Shown: piece after piece, positions 26,150 through 35,481 of the stretch | Layout: each line of letters opens with the position of its first letter | How positions within the stretch are numbered: the first letter of the stretch is position 1 | Source of the DNA: Microbacterium marinilacus | GTDB lineage: Bacteria > Actinomycetota > Actinomycetes > Actinomycetales > Microbacteriaceae | Assembly: GCF_019753765.1 (NCBI RefSeq) | Contig: NZ_JAIJZW010000006.1 | Location: 62,001 to 126,000 of the forward strand | DNA: 64,000 bases | Direction of reading: 5' to 3' | Position numbers and translations under genes: made by a program | The notes under the pieces: model-generated | Databases searched by the model: none | What the model was told of the DNA's origin: nothing | Seen by the model: the letters and a program-made list of their open reading frames with translations, nothing else

Positions 26150-27306
26150 CCGCCGAGATCCTGACGGGAATCGCCGAGCTGACGACGAACGACGCCGAGC
26201 TCGGGCGGCTTCACGACGCCGCGATCGTGGTCGAGGACGGGCTGATCGCGTGGGTCGGGCCGGCCGCGGACGCGCCGGACGCCGACGCCCGCACCGACCT
26301 CGGCGGCCGCGCGCTGCTTCCGGGCTGGGTCGACTCGCACACGCACCTCGTCTTCTCGGGCGACCGGTCGACGGAGTTCGAGCACCGCATGGCCGGGCAT
26401 GCGTATGCCGCAGGTGGCATACGAACGACGGTGGCCGCGACGCGCGATGCCGGTGACGACGACCTGCGGGAGGGCCTGAGGGCCCGTCGACGCGCGGCCC
26501 GTGCGCAGGGGACCACCTGGATGGAGATCAAGACGGGCTACGGACTGGACGTCGCGGAGGAGGCGCGCCTGGCCCGGCTCGCCTCGGAGGTGTCGCCGGA
26601 CGTGACGTTCCTCGGCGCGCACGTCGTGCCGCCCGGCGTCGACGCCGACGACTACGTCGACCTGGTCGCCGGCGAGATGCTCGAGGCGGTGAAGCCGTGG
26701 GCGCGCTGGATCGACGTGTTCTGCGAGACCGGGGCGTTCAGCCCGGAGCAGTCCCGCGTGGTCCTCGAAGCCGGCCGCGCCGCGGGGCTGGGCCTGCGCG
26801 TCCACGGCAACCAGCTCGGCGAGGGCGACGGGGTGCGCCTCGCGGTCGAGCTCGGCGCCGCCTCCGTCGACCACTGCAACCACCTCTCGGCGGCCGACGT
26901 CGACGCGCTCGGCGGATCCGACACCGTCGCGACCCTCCTGCCCGCCTGCGACCTCAGCACGCGCGAGCCCTTCCCGCCGGCCCGTGCGCTGCTCGACGCC
27001 GGCGCGACCCTGGCGATCGCGAGCAACGCCAACCCGGGCACCTCCTACACGACGTCGATGCCGTTCTGCGTGGCCACCGCCGTGCTGCAGATGCGCCTCA
27101 CGGTGGAGGAGGCGGTCTGGGCCGCCACCGCCGGCGGGGCCAGGGCGTTGGGGCGCCACACGGGACCCGGCGCCGTCGGCGGCATCGCTCCGGGCTTCCG
27201 AGCCGACCTGCTCGCGATCGACGCGCCGTCCGTCGCCCACTTCGCGTACCGGCCCGGGATGGACCTCACGCACGCCGTGTGGGAGGGCGGGGTGCGCGCG
27301 GTCTGA
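26146..27306 (+). CDS. hutI: Imidazolonepropionase
   Basis: Opens the ring of 4-imidazolone-5-propionate to N-formimidoyl-L-glutamate. The 386-residue amidohydrolase has PGWVDSHTHLVFSGDRSTEFE, EIKTGYGLD, FLGAHVVPP, RVHGNQLG and ASNANPGTSYTTSMPF, all matching HutI. ATG 26146 overlaps the hutF stop. Last gene of the long rightward hut operon; a short inverted repeat lies in the following convergent gap. Order along the + strand is hutU, lyase, CoA genes, amidohydrolase, hutF, hutI. Confidence 0.93.
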   Translation: MTAEILTGIAELTTNDAELGRLHDAAIVVEDGLIAWVGPAADAPDADARTDLGGRALLPGWVDSHTHLVFSGDRSTEFEHRMAGHAYAAGGIRTTVAATRDAGDDDLREGLRARRRAARAQGTTWMEIKTGYGLDVAEEARLARLASEVSPDVTFLGAHVVPPGVDADDYVDLVAGEMLEAVKPWARWIDVFCETGAFSPEQSRVVLEAGRAAGLGLRVHGNQLGEGDGVRLAVELGAASVDHCNHLSAADVDALGGSDTVATLLPACDLSTREPFPPARALLDAGATLAIASNANPGTSYTTSMPFCVATAVLQMRLTVEEAVWAATAGGARALGRHTGPGAVGGIAPGFRADLLAIDAPSVAHFAYRPGMDLTHAVWEGGVRAV

Positions 27307-27353
27307 GCCCCGGATCCGCGCGAGAAAACACGCGCCCCGAGCCCGCGCCCTCT

Positions 27354-27385
27354 CGACCGGTCGGCATCGGATCCCGTGCCGGTCG
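27354..27385. terminator. Possible bidirectional terminator between hutI and the ROK gene
   Basis: CGACCGG (27354-27360) and CCGGTCG (27379-27385) form a 7-bp inverted repeat around 18 nt in the 142-bp convergent gap. A GGCC-rich run of short repeats (near 27418-27434) follows. There is no T-tract, which is common in such G/C-rich genomes, so confidence is low. Confidence 0.3.
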
Positions 27386-27448
27386 ACGGAGGGGAGGCGG
27401 GCTCGCCGCATCCCTCCGGCCGGCCGGCCGGCCGCCGCGGCGGAGCGT

Positions 27449-28600
27449 TCAGGCGACGGTGTCGCGCAGCAGCGCCTCCTCGACGAGCCGGGCGACTCCG
27501 ACGATGTTCGCGTCGGCGCCGAGGACCGACGGCTCGATGACGAGGTCGCGCGTCATCAGAGGGTGCGCGCCCTCGTAGATCTGGCTGCGGATCGCCGACA
27601 CGTACGGCTCGAGCGTCGACAGCGCGCCGCCGAGGTAGACGGCGCCGGGATTGAAGAAGTTGACCACGGCGCAGAGCACCTCGCCGAGATGCCGCCCCGC
27701 GGTGCGGGTGAGCGTGGTCGCGATGGGGTCGGCGTCCCGCACCAGTCGCAGGACATCGGCCGTCCCGGACGCGTCGTACCCCTTCTCGCGGAGCAGCCGG
27801 ACCAGGCCCGCCCCCGACGCCACGGTCTCGAGACAGCCGAGGTTGCCGCACGAGCATGGGGTCTCCGCCGCCGCGGCCACCCGGGTGTGCGTGATGTCGC
27901 CCGCGGCGCCTCCCGCGCCCCGGTAGACCTGGCCGTCGACCACGACGCCCGATCCGATCGCCGTCCCCGCCTTGACGGTGACGGAGTGGCGTGCGCGCGG
28001 CGAGCGGGCGAAGTGCTCGCCGAGGCCCATCGCGTTCGCGTCGTTCTCGACGACCGCGGGCACGTCGAGCGTCTGCTCGAGCAGCGCCCCGAGATCGCGG
28101 TCGGTCCAGCCCGGCATGCGCGAGGGGCTCTCCACGGTGCGGTTGCGCACGTCGACGGGGCCGGGCAGCGCGATCCCCGCGCCCGCGAGCGAGCCGTCCA
28201 GCCCGAGCGAGTCGAACAGCGTCCGCAGCGCGCGGCCGACGTCCGCGAGGACGGCCTCGGCCCCGGATCGCAGGTCCACCGGAAGCTCGCCGGTGCCGAC
28301 GACGCCTCCGCCGCGGCGGACGATGCCCAGGCGCGCGTGGCCGCCCCCGAGGTCGATCGCGCCGATGTATCCGGTGCCGCCGATGAGCCGCAGCTCGCGG
28401 GGCCGGCGGCCGCCGCTGGAGGCGCCCGCCGGCCCCTCCGACACCAGCTCGCGCGTGATGAGCGCCTGCACGTGCTGCGAGATCGTGGATGGCGACAGCC
28501 CCAGGGACTCCGCCAGCTCTCGCCGCGAGCGGGCGCGCCCCGAGCCGATGAGCATGAGGATCCGGTTCTCGGCGGCCGTGGCGGAGGGGTGGCGGGACAT
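27449..28600 (-). CDS. ROK family transcriptional regulator
   Basis: Sugar-responsive repressor of 383 residues. An N-terminal winged helix-turn-helix (RRELAESLGLSPSTISQHVQAL, residues about 26-47) precedes a ROK kinase-like domain with IGAIDLGGGHARLGIV, PGPVDVRN and the zinc-binding cluster CSCGNLGCLE. It is divergent from the fucosidase/ABC operon, with palindromes between them, so it most likely represses that operon and itself. The ligand is probably a sugar derived from fucosylated substrates. That is inference. Confidence 0.88.
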   Translation of the reverse strand: MSRHPSATAAENRILMLIGSGRARSRRELAESLGLSPSTISQHVQALITRELVSEGPAGASSGGRRPRELRLIGGTGYIGAIDLGGGHARLGIVRRGGGVVGTGELPVDLRSGAEAVLADVGRALRTLFDSLGLDGSLAGAGIALPGPVDVRNRTVESPSRMPGWTDRDLGALLEQTLDVPAVVENDANAMGLGEHFARSPRARHSVTVKAGTAIGSGVVVDGQVYRGAGGAAGDITHTRVAAAAETPCSCGNLGCLETVASGAGLVRLLREKGYDASGTADVLRLVRDADPIATTLTRTAGRHLGEVLCAVVNFFNPGAVYLGGALSTLEPYVSAIRSQIYEGAHPLMTRDLVIEPSVLGADANIVGVARLVEEALLRDTVA

Positions 28601-28654
28601 GCGGTCTCCCGGGGTCGGATCGGACGGGGCTCTCGTACTTCTTACGGCATAACA

Positions 28655-28705
28655 GTAACTTCTTCGTTACGCTTCCTGCGTTTTCCGGAATAACTTCTGT
28701 CGATA
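28655..28705. promoter_or_regulatory. ROK operators in the divergent promoter
   Basis: A perfect palindrome GTAAC-TTCTTC-GTTAC (28655-28670) and a second, degenerate copy TAACTTCTGTCGATA (28691-28705) lie 21 nt apart in the A/T-richest stretch of the region between the ROK regulator (-) and the fucosidase gene (+). They are good candidates for the regulator's binding sites. The + strand frame is open from GTG 28708, but the real start is further on. Confidence 0.6.
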
Positions 28706-28773
28706 GCGTGCAAAGCACTACGGCGGAGCGCGATCGCGACCGCAGTCCGGAAGATCCAGCGAAGGAGCATGGG

Positions 28774-30090
28774 ATGGCGCATCCCCACGAGTGGTTCACC
28801 CGCGACCGCTTCGGCCTGTTCGTCCACTTCGGCCTCTACAGCACTCTCGGCCGGCACGAGTGGGTCATGACGCGCGAACGCACCGCTCCGGACGACTACG
28901 AGCGCTTCGCGCCGTTCTTCGACCCCGATCGCTTCGATGCGCCGGCGCTCGCCAGGGCCGCGAAGGCCGCCGGCATGAGGTACGGCGTGCTCACCGCGAA
29001 GCACCACGAGGGCTTCGCCATGTACGACACCGGGCTCTCGGACTACAGCATCACCGCGACGACCGGCCGTGACATCGTCCGCGAGTTCGTCGACGCCTTC
29101 CGCGCGGAGGGACTGCGCGTCGGGCTCTACTTCTCGCTGATCGACTGGCACCACCCCGACTTCACGATCGACTACCACCACCCGCTCCGCGACCGCCCCG
29201 ACGCCCGCGCCCTGAACGAGGGCCGAGACATGGTCCGCTACCGCGAGTACCTGCACGGCCAGGTCCGCGAGATCCTCACGCGGTACGGCACGATCGACTA
29301 CCTGTTCTACGACTTCACCTATGTCGAGCCGCGCGACGGCTGGGACGGCAAGGGGCCGGGCGACTGGGGCTCGGAGGCGCTGCTCGCCCTCACCCGCGAG
29401 CTGCAGCCCGACATCGTCGTCAACGACCGGCTGTGGGTGCCCGGCGACGTGGTGACGCCCGAGCAGTACCAGCCCGACGCGCCCATGGAGCGCGACGGCT
29501 CGCCGGTGATGTGGGAGGCCTGCCAGACGCTCAACGGCTCGTGGGGCTACGACCGGGACAACCTGGACGTCAAGAGCCCCGATCTGCTGATCCGGATGCT
29601 CGTCGACACGGTCTCGAAGAACGGCAACCTGCTGCTCAACATCGGCCCGGACGGGCGCGGCGGCATCCCCCCGCGCGACACCGCGGCGCTCGCGGCGCTC
29701 GGCGAGTGGATGACGCTCCACGAGCAGTCGGTCATCGGGGCCGGGGCGACCGAGCTGGTCGCCCCCTCCGGCACGGTCCTCACCCGCCGCGACGACCGGC
29801 TGTACGTCCATCTCCTCGCCTGGCCCTTCGGACACCTGCACCTGCGCGACCTGGCCGGCAAGGTGCGCTTCGCCCGTCTGCTGAACGACGGATCCGAGAT
29901 CCGCACCAGTGAGATCTCGCCCGACCAGCAGGCGTGGAACACCGAGCCCGGCGGCCAGCCCGCCGGCACCCTGACGCTCCACCTGCCGACGGTCCGTCCG
30001 GACGTCGCGGTCCCCGTGATCGAGCTGTACCTCGCTTCGGACTCCTCGGCATCACCCGCCCCCACCCCTCGAGACAGGACACCATCATGA
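28774..30090 (+). CDS. Alpha-L-fucosidase, GH29 (second copy)
   Basis: Cytosolic exo-fucosidase of 438 residues, not closely alike the enzyme at 6998-8344. GH29 landmarks are [33 protein letters not shown], the probable nucleophile Asp180 in [27 protein letters not shown] and [18 protein letters not shown] 28774 is chosen because AAGGAG lies 6 nt upstream; the open frame begins 22 codons earlier at a GTG inside the operator region. Its stop overlaps the binding-protein start (ATGA), which places it at the head of the second importer operon. Confidence 0.88.
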   Translation: MAHPHEWFTRDRFGLFVHFGLYSTLGRHEWVMTRERTAPDDYERFAPFFDPDRFDAPALARAAKAAGMRYGVLTAKHHEGFAMYDTGLSDYSITATTGRDIVREFVDAFRAEGLRVGLYFSLIDWHHPDFTIDYHHPLRDRPDARALNEGRDMVRYREYLHGQVREILTRYGTIDYLFYDFTYVEPRDGWDGKGPGDWGSEALLALTRELQPDIVVNDRLWVPGDVVTPEQYQPDAPMERDGSPVMWEACQTLNGSWGYDRDNLDVKSPDLLIRMLVDTVSKNGNLLLNIGPDGRGGIPPRDTAALAALGEWMTLHEQSVIGAGATELVAPSGTVLTRRDDRLYVHLLAWPFGHLHLRDLAGKVRFARLLNDGSEIRTSEISPDQQAWNTEPGGQPAGTLTLHLPTVRPDVAVPVIELYLASDSSASPAPTPRDRTPS

Positions 30091-31355
30091 AGACACCCAA
30101 GCCGCTCGTGGCCGCGATCGCCGCCGGCGCCGCGCTCACCCTCACCGCCTGCGGAGCGCCGTCGGGAGGCGGCGGAACGTCGTCCGGAGGGGACGGGAAG
30201 CCCCGCATCGTCTGGGACATGTGGGCAGCGGGAGAGTCGGACGTCGATGCGCTCGAGGCGCAGCTCGCCATCGCCCAGGAGGAGAACCCGGACGTCGACA
30301 TCCAGCTGCAGCACGCCCCCTGGAACGACTACTTCACGAAGCTCACCACGAACCTCGCATCGGGCAACGTCGCCTGTGTGACGTCCATGAACGGCCAACG
30401 GCTCTCGGGATACTACGAGGCGTTCATGCCGCTGACCGCCGAGGACCTGGCGACCGCCGGCATCGACGAGGCCGACTTCACCGAGGGCTCGCTCGACATC
30501 ATGAGCTACGACGGGCAGCTCTACGGTCTGCCCTACGACGTCGCGGCCATGATGGTCTATTACAACAAGGACATGTTCGCCGAGACGGGCACCGCCGAGC
30601 CCGAGGCGGGCTGGTCCTTCGACGACTTCGACGCCGCCGTGGCCGGCGCCACGACCGACGCGCACCCCGGCTTCGGCATGGGCATGGGCGAGTTCCAGTG
30701 GATGTCGCTGCCCATCGCCCGCTCGGGCACGCAGCCCGTCGACGAGTCGGGTGCGCTCGCGCTCACCGACCCCGACTTCGTCGAGGCGTCGGAATGGTAC
30801 GCGGCCATCGCCGAGGACGGATACGGATCGCTGCCGCCGTCGGCTTCGGACACCGGCTGGGGAGAGCAGGAGTACCAGGCCGGCAACGTCGCGATGGCGG
30901 TCGACGGCACCTGGAACGCCGTGAGCTACCTGAACAACGAGGCGGGCTTCGAGGCCGGCATGGTCGATCTGCCCCAGCAGGGCGGCGAGCGCCTGGGCCT
31001 GATCCTCGGGTCCGGTTACGGCATCTCCGCCGACTGCGAGGACAAGGAGGCCGCGCTGAAGGTGCTCGGCTCGCTGGTCGGCGAGGCGGCGCAGGACCAG
31101 ATCGCGTCCTCGGGGCGCAGCTATCCCGCGCGCATCGACTCGCAGCCGCTCTACTTCGAGTCGCTGGAGGAGGGCGTCCGCGACGAGGTGCAGGCCGCGT
31201 TCGACGCGACGTTCACCGGGCTCGAGGGACAGCGCTCCACGCCCGACTGGGCCCAGGTGAACGAGGCGATCCAGCCTCAGCTCGTCTCCGTGTACACGGG
31301 GCAGACGACGATCGCCGACGTCCTCGAGCAGGCGCAGCAGCAGTTCGGCGAGTGA
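30087..31355 (+). CDS. Carbohydrate ABC transporter substrate-binding lipoprotein (second locus)
   Basis: Sugar receptor of 422 residues with a lipoprotein signal peptide ([20 protein letters not shown], Cys in LTAC) and a Gly/Ser linker. The mature domain has [31 protein letters not shown] and [11 protein letters not shown], typical of CUT1 receptors and similar in pattern to the protein at 3934-5154. Its coupling to the GH29 gene suggests binding of a fucosylated oligosaccharide. As at the first locus, two permeases follow and no ATPase. Confidence 0.87.
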   Translation: MKTPKPLVAAIAAGAALTLTACGAPSGGGGTSSGGDGKPRIVWDMWAAGESDVDALEAQLAIAQEENPDVDIQLQHAPWNDYFTKLTTNLASGNVACVTSMNGQRLSGYYEAFMPLTAEDLATAGIDEADFTEGSLDIMSYDGQLYGLPYDVAAMMVYYNKDMFAETGTAEPEAGWSFDDFDAAVAGATTDAHPGFGMGMGEFQWMSLPIARSGTQPVDESGALALTDPDFVEASEWYAAIAEDGYGSLPPSASDTGWGEQEYQAGNVAMAVDGTWNAVSYLNNEAGFEAGMVDLPQQGGERLGLILGSGYGISADCEDKEAALKVLGSLVGEAAQDQIASSGRSYPARIDSQPLYFESLEEGVRDEVQAAFDATFTGLEGQRSTPDWAQVNEAIQPQLVSVYTGQTTIADVLEQAQQQFGE

Positions 31356-31359
31356 CCAC

Positions 31360-32289
31360 GTGACCACCACCTCCGTCATCACGGTGCCCGCGCGCCGACG
31401 GGGACGCGGGCGGCTGCGGAAGGTCGAGTCCCGCCAGGCGCTGGGGTTCATCACCCCGGCCCTGGCGGGCCTCACCGCCTTCACGGTGGTGCCCGTCGTG
31501 CTCTCGGTCGTGATGAGCCTGTTCGACTGGCCGGCCTGGGGTGATCGGGAGTTCGTCGGCCTCGGCAACTACGCCGAGCTGTTCACCTCCCATCCCGACT
31601 TCTGGCCGTCGCTTCGCAACTCGGCCGTGTTCACGCTGCTGTTCGTCCCGCTGAACCTCGTCGTCTCGCTCGGGCTCGCCCTGCTGCTCGGGCCGCGCCT
31701 GCGGGGCCGTGCGGCCTTCAGAGTGCTGTTCTTCATCCCCGTCGTGACGCCGATGGTCGCCAACGTGCTGGTGTGGAAGATGCTGCTCCAGCCCAACGGC
31801 CTGTTCAACGGCGTCACCACGTCGGTGTTCGGGGTCGAGCTGCCGAGCTTCCTGAGCCACCCGCAGTGGGCGATGGTGATGGTCGTCGTGATGTCGGTCT
31901 GGCAGGGCATGGGCTACAACATGCTCATCTTCTGCGCGGCTCTCGAGCAGCTGCCCGAGTCGGTCATTGAGGCGGCGAAGCTCGACGGTGCGAAGGGGAT
32001 CACCATGTTCCTCCGGATCACGCTGCCCCTGCTGTCGCCCGCGATCTTCTTCACCACGGTGATGACGATGATCTCGTCCATGCAGGTCTTCGCGCAGCCC
32101 CAGCTGCTCACCGGCGGCGGGCCCGGCAACGCCACCATGCCGATCGTGATGTTCATCTACGACCAGGCGTTCACCTTCCAGGACATGGGCCTGGCCGCCG
32201 CCGCGGCATGGATCCTGTTCGCGGTCATCATCGGGCTCACCGCCCTGCAGTTCACGGCCCAGAAGAGGTGGGTGCACTATGAGGTCTGA
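31360..32289 (+). CDS. Carbohydrate ABC transporter permease (MalF type, second locus)
   Basis: Inner-membrane permease of 309 residues with a basic N-terminus and six hydrophobic segments. The EAA loop reads ESVIEAAKLDGAKGITMFLR and the C-terminus ends KRWVHYEV, like the paralogue at 5168-6103. GTG 31360 follows the binding-protein stop by 4 nt; no strong ribosome-binding site is visible, so it may depend on translational coupling. Overlaps the next permease by 11 bp. Confidence 0.88.
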   Translation: MTTTSVITVPARRRGRGRLRKVESRQALGFITPALAGLTAFTVVPVVLSVVMSLFDWPAWGDREFVGLGNYAELFTSHPDFWPSLRNSAVFTLLFVPLNLVVSLGLALLLGPRLRGRAAFRVLFFIPVVTPMVANVLVWKMLLQPNGLFNGVTTSVFGVELPSFLSHPQWAMVMVVVMSVWQGMGYNMLIFCAALEQLPESVIEAAKLDGAKGITMFLRITLPLLSPAIFFTTVMTMISSMQVFAQPQLLTGGGPGNATMPIVMFIYDQAFTFQDMGLAAAAAWILFAVIIGLTALQFTAQKRWVHYEV

Positions 32290-33154
32290 CGCACAGCCCG
32301 CCGTCGTCGGCGGCGGGGCCCCGGCTCGGCGCTTCGAGCCGCGGCTGATCCTGCAGCACGTCGCGGTCGTGATCGCCGCCGTGCTGTTCGCGACCCCGTT
32401 GGTGTACGCGCTGTTCTCCGCGTTGAAGCCCAACGATCAGATCTTCGCCGTGCCGCCGACCCTGATCGGCAGCGAGGTCCGGTGGGAGAACTTCCTCGAG
32501 GTGTTCCGCTACGGGCCCTTCTTCACCTACATCGCGAACTCTTTCCTGGTGTCGGTCGCCGGCACGGCGGTCGTCCTGGTCGTCTCGACGACGGCCGGAT
32601 ACGCGTTCGGACGCCTGCAGTGGCGCGGTCGCGAGGTCGTGTTCGGGCTGTTCCTCGTCACGCTGATGGTGCCGCAGGAGGTGCTCGTCGTGCCGATGTT
32701 CCAGCTGATGCAGTGGCTCGGCTGGGTCAACACCCCGCAGGCGCTGATCCTCCCGTTCGCGTTCACCGCCTTCGGGACGTTCCTGATGCGGCAGTTCTTC
32801 CGCGGCATCCCCTTCGAGCTCGAGGAGGCGGCCCGCGTCGACGGCGCCGGCCCGTTGCGCACGTTCCTGCAGATCATCCTCCCGCTCGCCCGTTCCGCGG
32901 TCGCCGTGCTGACCGTGTTCACGTTCATCGGGTTCTGGAACAGCTACCTGTGGCCGCTGATCGTGGTCAACGACTACTCGTACCTCGGCACGCTGCCGAT
33001 CGGCCTCGCGACGTTCTCGGGCCAGTTCGGCACGCGCTGGGATCTGCAGATGGCGGCGTCGATCATCGCGATGATCCCGACGGCGCTGATCGTGATCCTG
33101 TTGCAGAAGCACCTCGTGAAGGGCATCGCGACCGCAGGCATCGCCGGCCGCTGA
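32279..33154 (+). CDS. Carbohydrate ABC transporter permease (MalG type, second locus)
   Basis: Membrane subunit of 291 residues with six helices and the EAA motif FELEEAARVDGAGPLRTFLQ. MVPQEVLVVPMFQLMQWLGWVN and FWNSYLWPLIVVNDYSYLG closely parallel the paralogue at 6096-6950, indicating duplication of a whole importer. The ATG lies within the end of the MalF-type gene. It is followed after 27 nt by the M81 gene, whose ribosome-binding site (GGAAGG) suggests the same transcript. Confidence 0.88.
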   Translation: MRSDAQPAVVGGGAPARRFEPRLILQHVAVVIAAVLFATPLVYALFSALKPNDQIFAVPPTLIGSEVRWENFLEVFRYGPFFTYIANSFLVSVAGTAVVLVVSTTAGYAFGRLQWRGREVVFGLFLVTLMVPQEVLVVPMFQLMQWLGWVNTPQALILPFAFTAFGTFLMRQFFRGIPFELEEAARVDGAGPLRTFLQIILPLARSAVAVLTVFTFIGFWNSYLWPLIVVNDYSYLGTLPIGLATFSGQFGTRWDLQMAASIIAMIPTALIVILLQKHLVKGIATAGIAGR

Positions 33155-33181
33155 CCCCTCACGACCACCGGAAGGCCTCAC

Positions 33182-34714
33182 ATGTCACACCCCCGCATCG
33201 CCATCGTCGGGCTCGCGATCGAGTCGAGCGCGTACGCCGCGCATCGTGCCGACTACCGCGACTTCCCCGTGTTCACGGGGGAGGAGCTGGTCGCCCGGTA
33301 CCCGCACCTCGCCCCCGGGTCGCCGCTGCGCGAGGCCGCCGAGTGGATCGGCGTGTTCTCCGCGCGCTCCATCCCGGGCGGCGCCGTGCGGCGCGAGGTG
33401 TACGACGACTTCACGGAACGCATCGTCGCCGGCCTGCGCGAGGCCGGGCCGGTCGACGGCGTCTACCTCGACATCCACGGGGCGATGAGCGTGGTCGGGA
33501 TGGACGACGCGGAGGGCGCCCTCGTCACGGCGGTGCGCGGGGTCGTCGGTCCGGACGCGCTGATCACCGCTCCGATGGACCTGCACGGCAACGTCTCGGA
33601 GACGCTGGCGCTCGCGCTGGACCTGCCCACGTGCTACCGGCTTGCGCCGCACGAGGACGCGTGGGAGACACGGGAGCGTGCCGCCCGGCTGCTCGTGGAA
33701 TGGATCCGCCGTCACGCCGAGACCGGTGAGCGTCCGCTGCGCGCCTGGGTGCGCGTGCCGATCCTGCTGCCGGGCGAGAAGACGTCCACGCGGGTGGAGC
33801 CGGCGCGCAGCCTGTACGCCGAGATCCCGGGGGTCGAGTCGCTCGACGGGGTGTCGGACGCGGGGATCTGGATCGGCTACGCGTGGGCTGACGAGCCGCG
33901 CTGTCACGCCACGGTGATGGTGACCGGGTCGGATGCCGGCGTGATCGTGCGCGAGGCCGAGCGGCTGGCGCGACGACTGTGGGACGTGCGCGACGACTTC
34001 GGCTTCGTCGGCCCGCCCGGCACCCTCGGCGAGGGGGTGGCGGCGGCGCTCGCGCACCGCGCCGCCGGGGGAGCGCGGCCGTACCTGATCAGCGACTCGG
34101 GCGACAACCCGGGTGCCGGCGGCACGGGCGACGTGACGTGGACGCTGACGCGGCTGCTGGGGATGCCGGAGCTGACGGGCCCCGACGCGCCCGTGACGTA
34201 CGTCGCCTCGGTGTTCGACGCCGTCGCGGTGGACCGCCTGTTCGCGCATCGGCCGGGTGATCGCGTCGAGGTCGAGGCTGGCGCGCGCGTCGACAGCCGC
34301 GTGTCCGGGCCGGTGCGTATCACGGGCGAGCTGCTGAGCCTGCACGGGGGCGAGCCGGGAACGGCCGACCCGCAGGCGGGTCGCATCGCCGTGGTCCGCG
34401 TGGGCGGGATCCGCGCCGTCGTGACCGAGTTCCGGAAGGCGTACCACTCCACGACCGACTTCGCCCGCATCGGCCTGGACCCCGCGGAGGCGGACATCAT
34501 CGTGACGAAGATCGGCTACCTCGAGCCGACCCTGTACGACGTCGCACAGGGATGGACCCTGGCGCTCACCCCGGGGCCCGTGGACCAGGACCTCGAGCGG
34601 CTCGGGCACGCGCGCATCGAGCGCCCGATGCACCCCTACGACGACTTCCCGGCGGAGCCGGCGCTGAGGGCCCGGCTGCTGCGCGAGCGCGGCTACGCGG
34701 AGGCCGCCTCGTGA
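33182..34714 (+). CDS. M81 family (MlrC-like) metallopeptidase/hydrolase
   Basis: Protein of 510 residues from the MlrC/DUF1485 family, named after microcystinase C; the natural role of most members is unknown. Visible features are an N-terminal IAIVGLAIESSAYA, VDGVYLDIHGAMSV and TAPMDLHGNVS (probable metal ligands Asp/His), and a C-terminal domain with SDSGDNPGAGGTGD. In sugar operons such proteins may act on amide or ester bonds of modified saccharides, but this is inference. It lies downstream of the second importer and overlaps cutC by 4 bp. Confidence 0.75.
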   Translation: MSHPRIAIVGLAIESSAYAAHRADYRDFPVFTGEELVARYPHLAPGSPLREAAEWIGVFSARSIPGGAVRREVYDDFTERIVAGLREAGPVDGVYLDIHGAMSVVGMDDAEGALVTAVRGVVGPDALITAPMDLHGNVSETLALALDLPTCYRLAPHEDAWETRERAARLLVEWIRRHAETGERPLRAWVRVPILLPGEKTSTRVEPARSLYAEIPGVESLDGVSDAGIWIGYAWADEPRCHATVMVTGSDAGVIVREAERLARRLWDVRDDFGFVGPPGTLGEGVAAALAHRAAGGARPYLISDSGDNPGAGGTGDVTWTLTRLLGMPELTGPDAPVTYVASVFDAVAVDRLFAHRPGDRVEVEAGARVDSRVSGPVRITGELLSLHGGEPGTADPQAGRIAVVRVGGIRAVVTEFRKAYHSTTDFARIGLDPAEADIIVTKIGYLEPTLYDVAQGWTLALTPGPVDQDLERLGHARIERPMHPYDDFPAEPALRARLLRERGYAEAAS

Positions 34715-35481
34715 CGGCGTTCGAGCTGGCGGTGCAGGATCGCGCGGGCATCGCCGTGGCCACGCGCGTGCGCCCCGACCGGATGGAGCTGTGCGCCGCC
34801 CTGTCCACCGGTGGGCTGACGCCGTCGGCCGGCCTCGTCCGGGCCGCGGCGGCGGGCGACGTGCCGGCGCACGTGCTGGTGCGTCCCCGCGAGGGCGGCT
34901 TCGGCTACGACCCCGACGACGTCGGCGTCATCCTCGCGGACGTCCGTGCGGCGCTGGCGGCCGGCGCGGCCGGCGTCGTGGTGGGCGGCACCGTGCCCGA
35001 CGGAGAGGGAGGCCTGCGAGTCGACGACGGCCTCATGCGGCGGGTCGTGGACGCCGCGGCGGACGTGTCCGGCGGCGCGGCGGAGGTCACCTTCCACCGT
35101 GCGTTCGACGTGGTGGCCGACCGCCGGGCGGCGCTCGAGGAGCTCGTCGCGCTCGGCGTCACGCGCGTCCTCACCTCGGGCGGCGCGTCCCGCGCCGCCG
35201 ACGCGCTCCCCGAGCTGCGCTCGCTCGTGGCGCACGCCGCCGGCCGCATCGAGATCCAGGCGGGCGGGGGCGTCGACGCGACCAACGCCGCAGCGGTCGT
35301 CGCGACCGGGGTCGATGCGGTGCACGCCTCCGCGAAGTCGGTGGTCGTCGAGCAGGTGCCCGTCGCCCTCGGGTCGGGCGTCGCCGCGGGCAGGGTCGAG
35401 CGGGAGTCGACCGACGAGGCCGTCGCGGCGGCGGTCCGGGACCTCGTGCGGGCAGCGGGGCCGGGCGGGGTCGTCGCGTGA
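34711..35481 (+). CDS. cutC: CutC family protein
   Basis: TIM-barrel protein of 256 residues, family named for copper homeostasis although a direct role in copper handling is doubtful. Family patterns are RPDRMELCAALSTGGLTPS near the N-terminus, VLVRPREGGFGYDPDD, VTFHRAFDVV, RVLTSGGASRAADAL and IQAGGGVDATNAA. The GTG start overlaps the M81 stop and the stop overlaps the ROK kinase start. Its position inside a glycan-uptake operon favours a metabolic function on a sugar-derived compound rather than copper tolerance. Confidence 0.82.
   Translation: MTAFELAVQDRAGIAVATRVRPDRMELCAALSTGGLTPSAGLVRAAAAGDVPAHVLVRPREGGFGYDPDDVGVILADVRAALAAGAAGVVVGGTVPDGEGGLRVDDGLMRRVVDAAADVSGGAAEVTFHRAFDVVADRRAALEELVALGVTRVLTSGGASRAADALPELRSLVAHAAGRIEIQAGGGVDATNAAAVVATGVDAVHASAKSVVVEQVPVALGSGVAAGRVERESTDEAVAAAVRDLVRAAGPGGVVA

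Noticed and set aside
34711..35481. Copper-resistance locus based on cutC
   Set aside because: No copper pump, chaperone or metal regulator adjoins. The gene is coupled to glycan-related genes.
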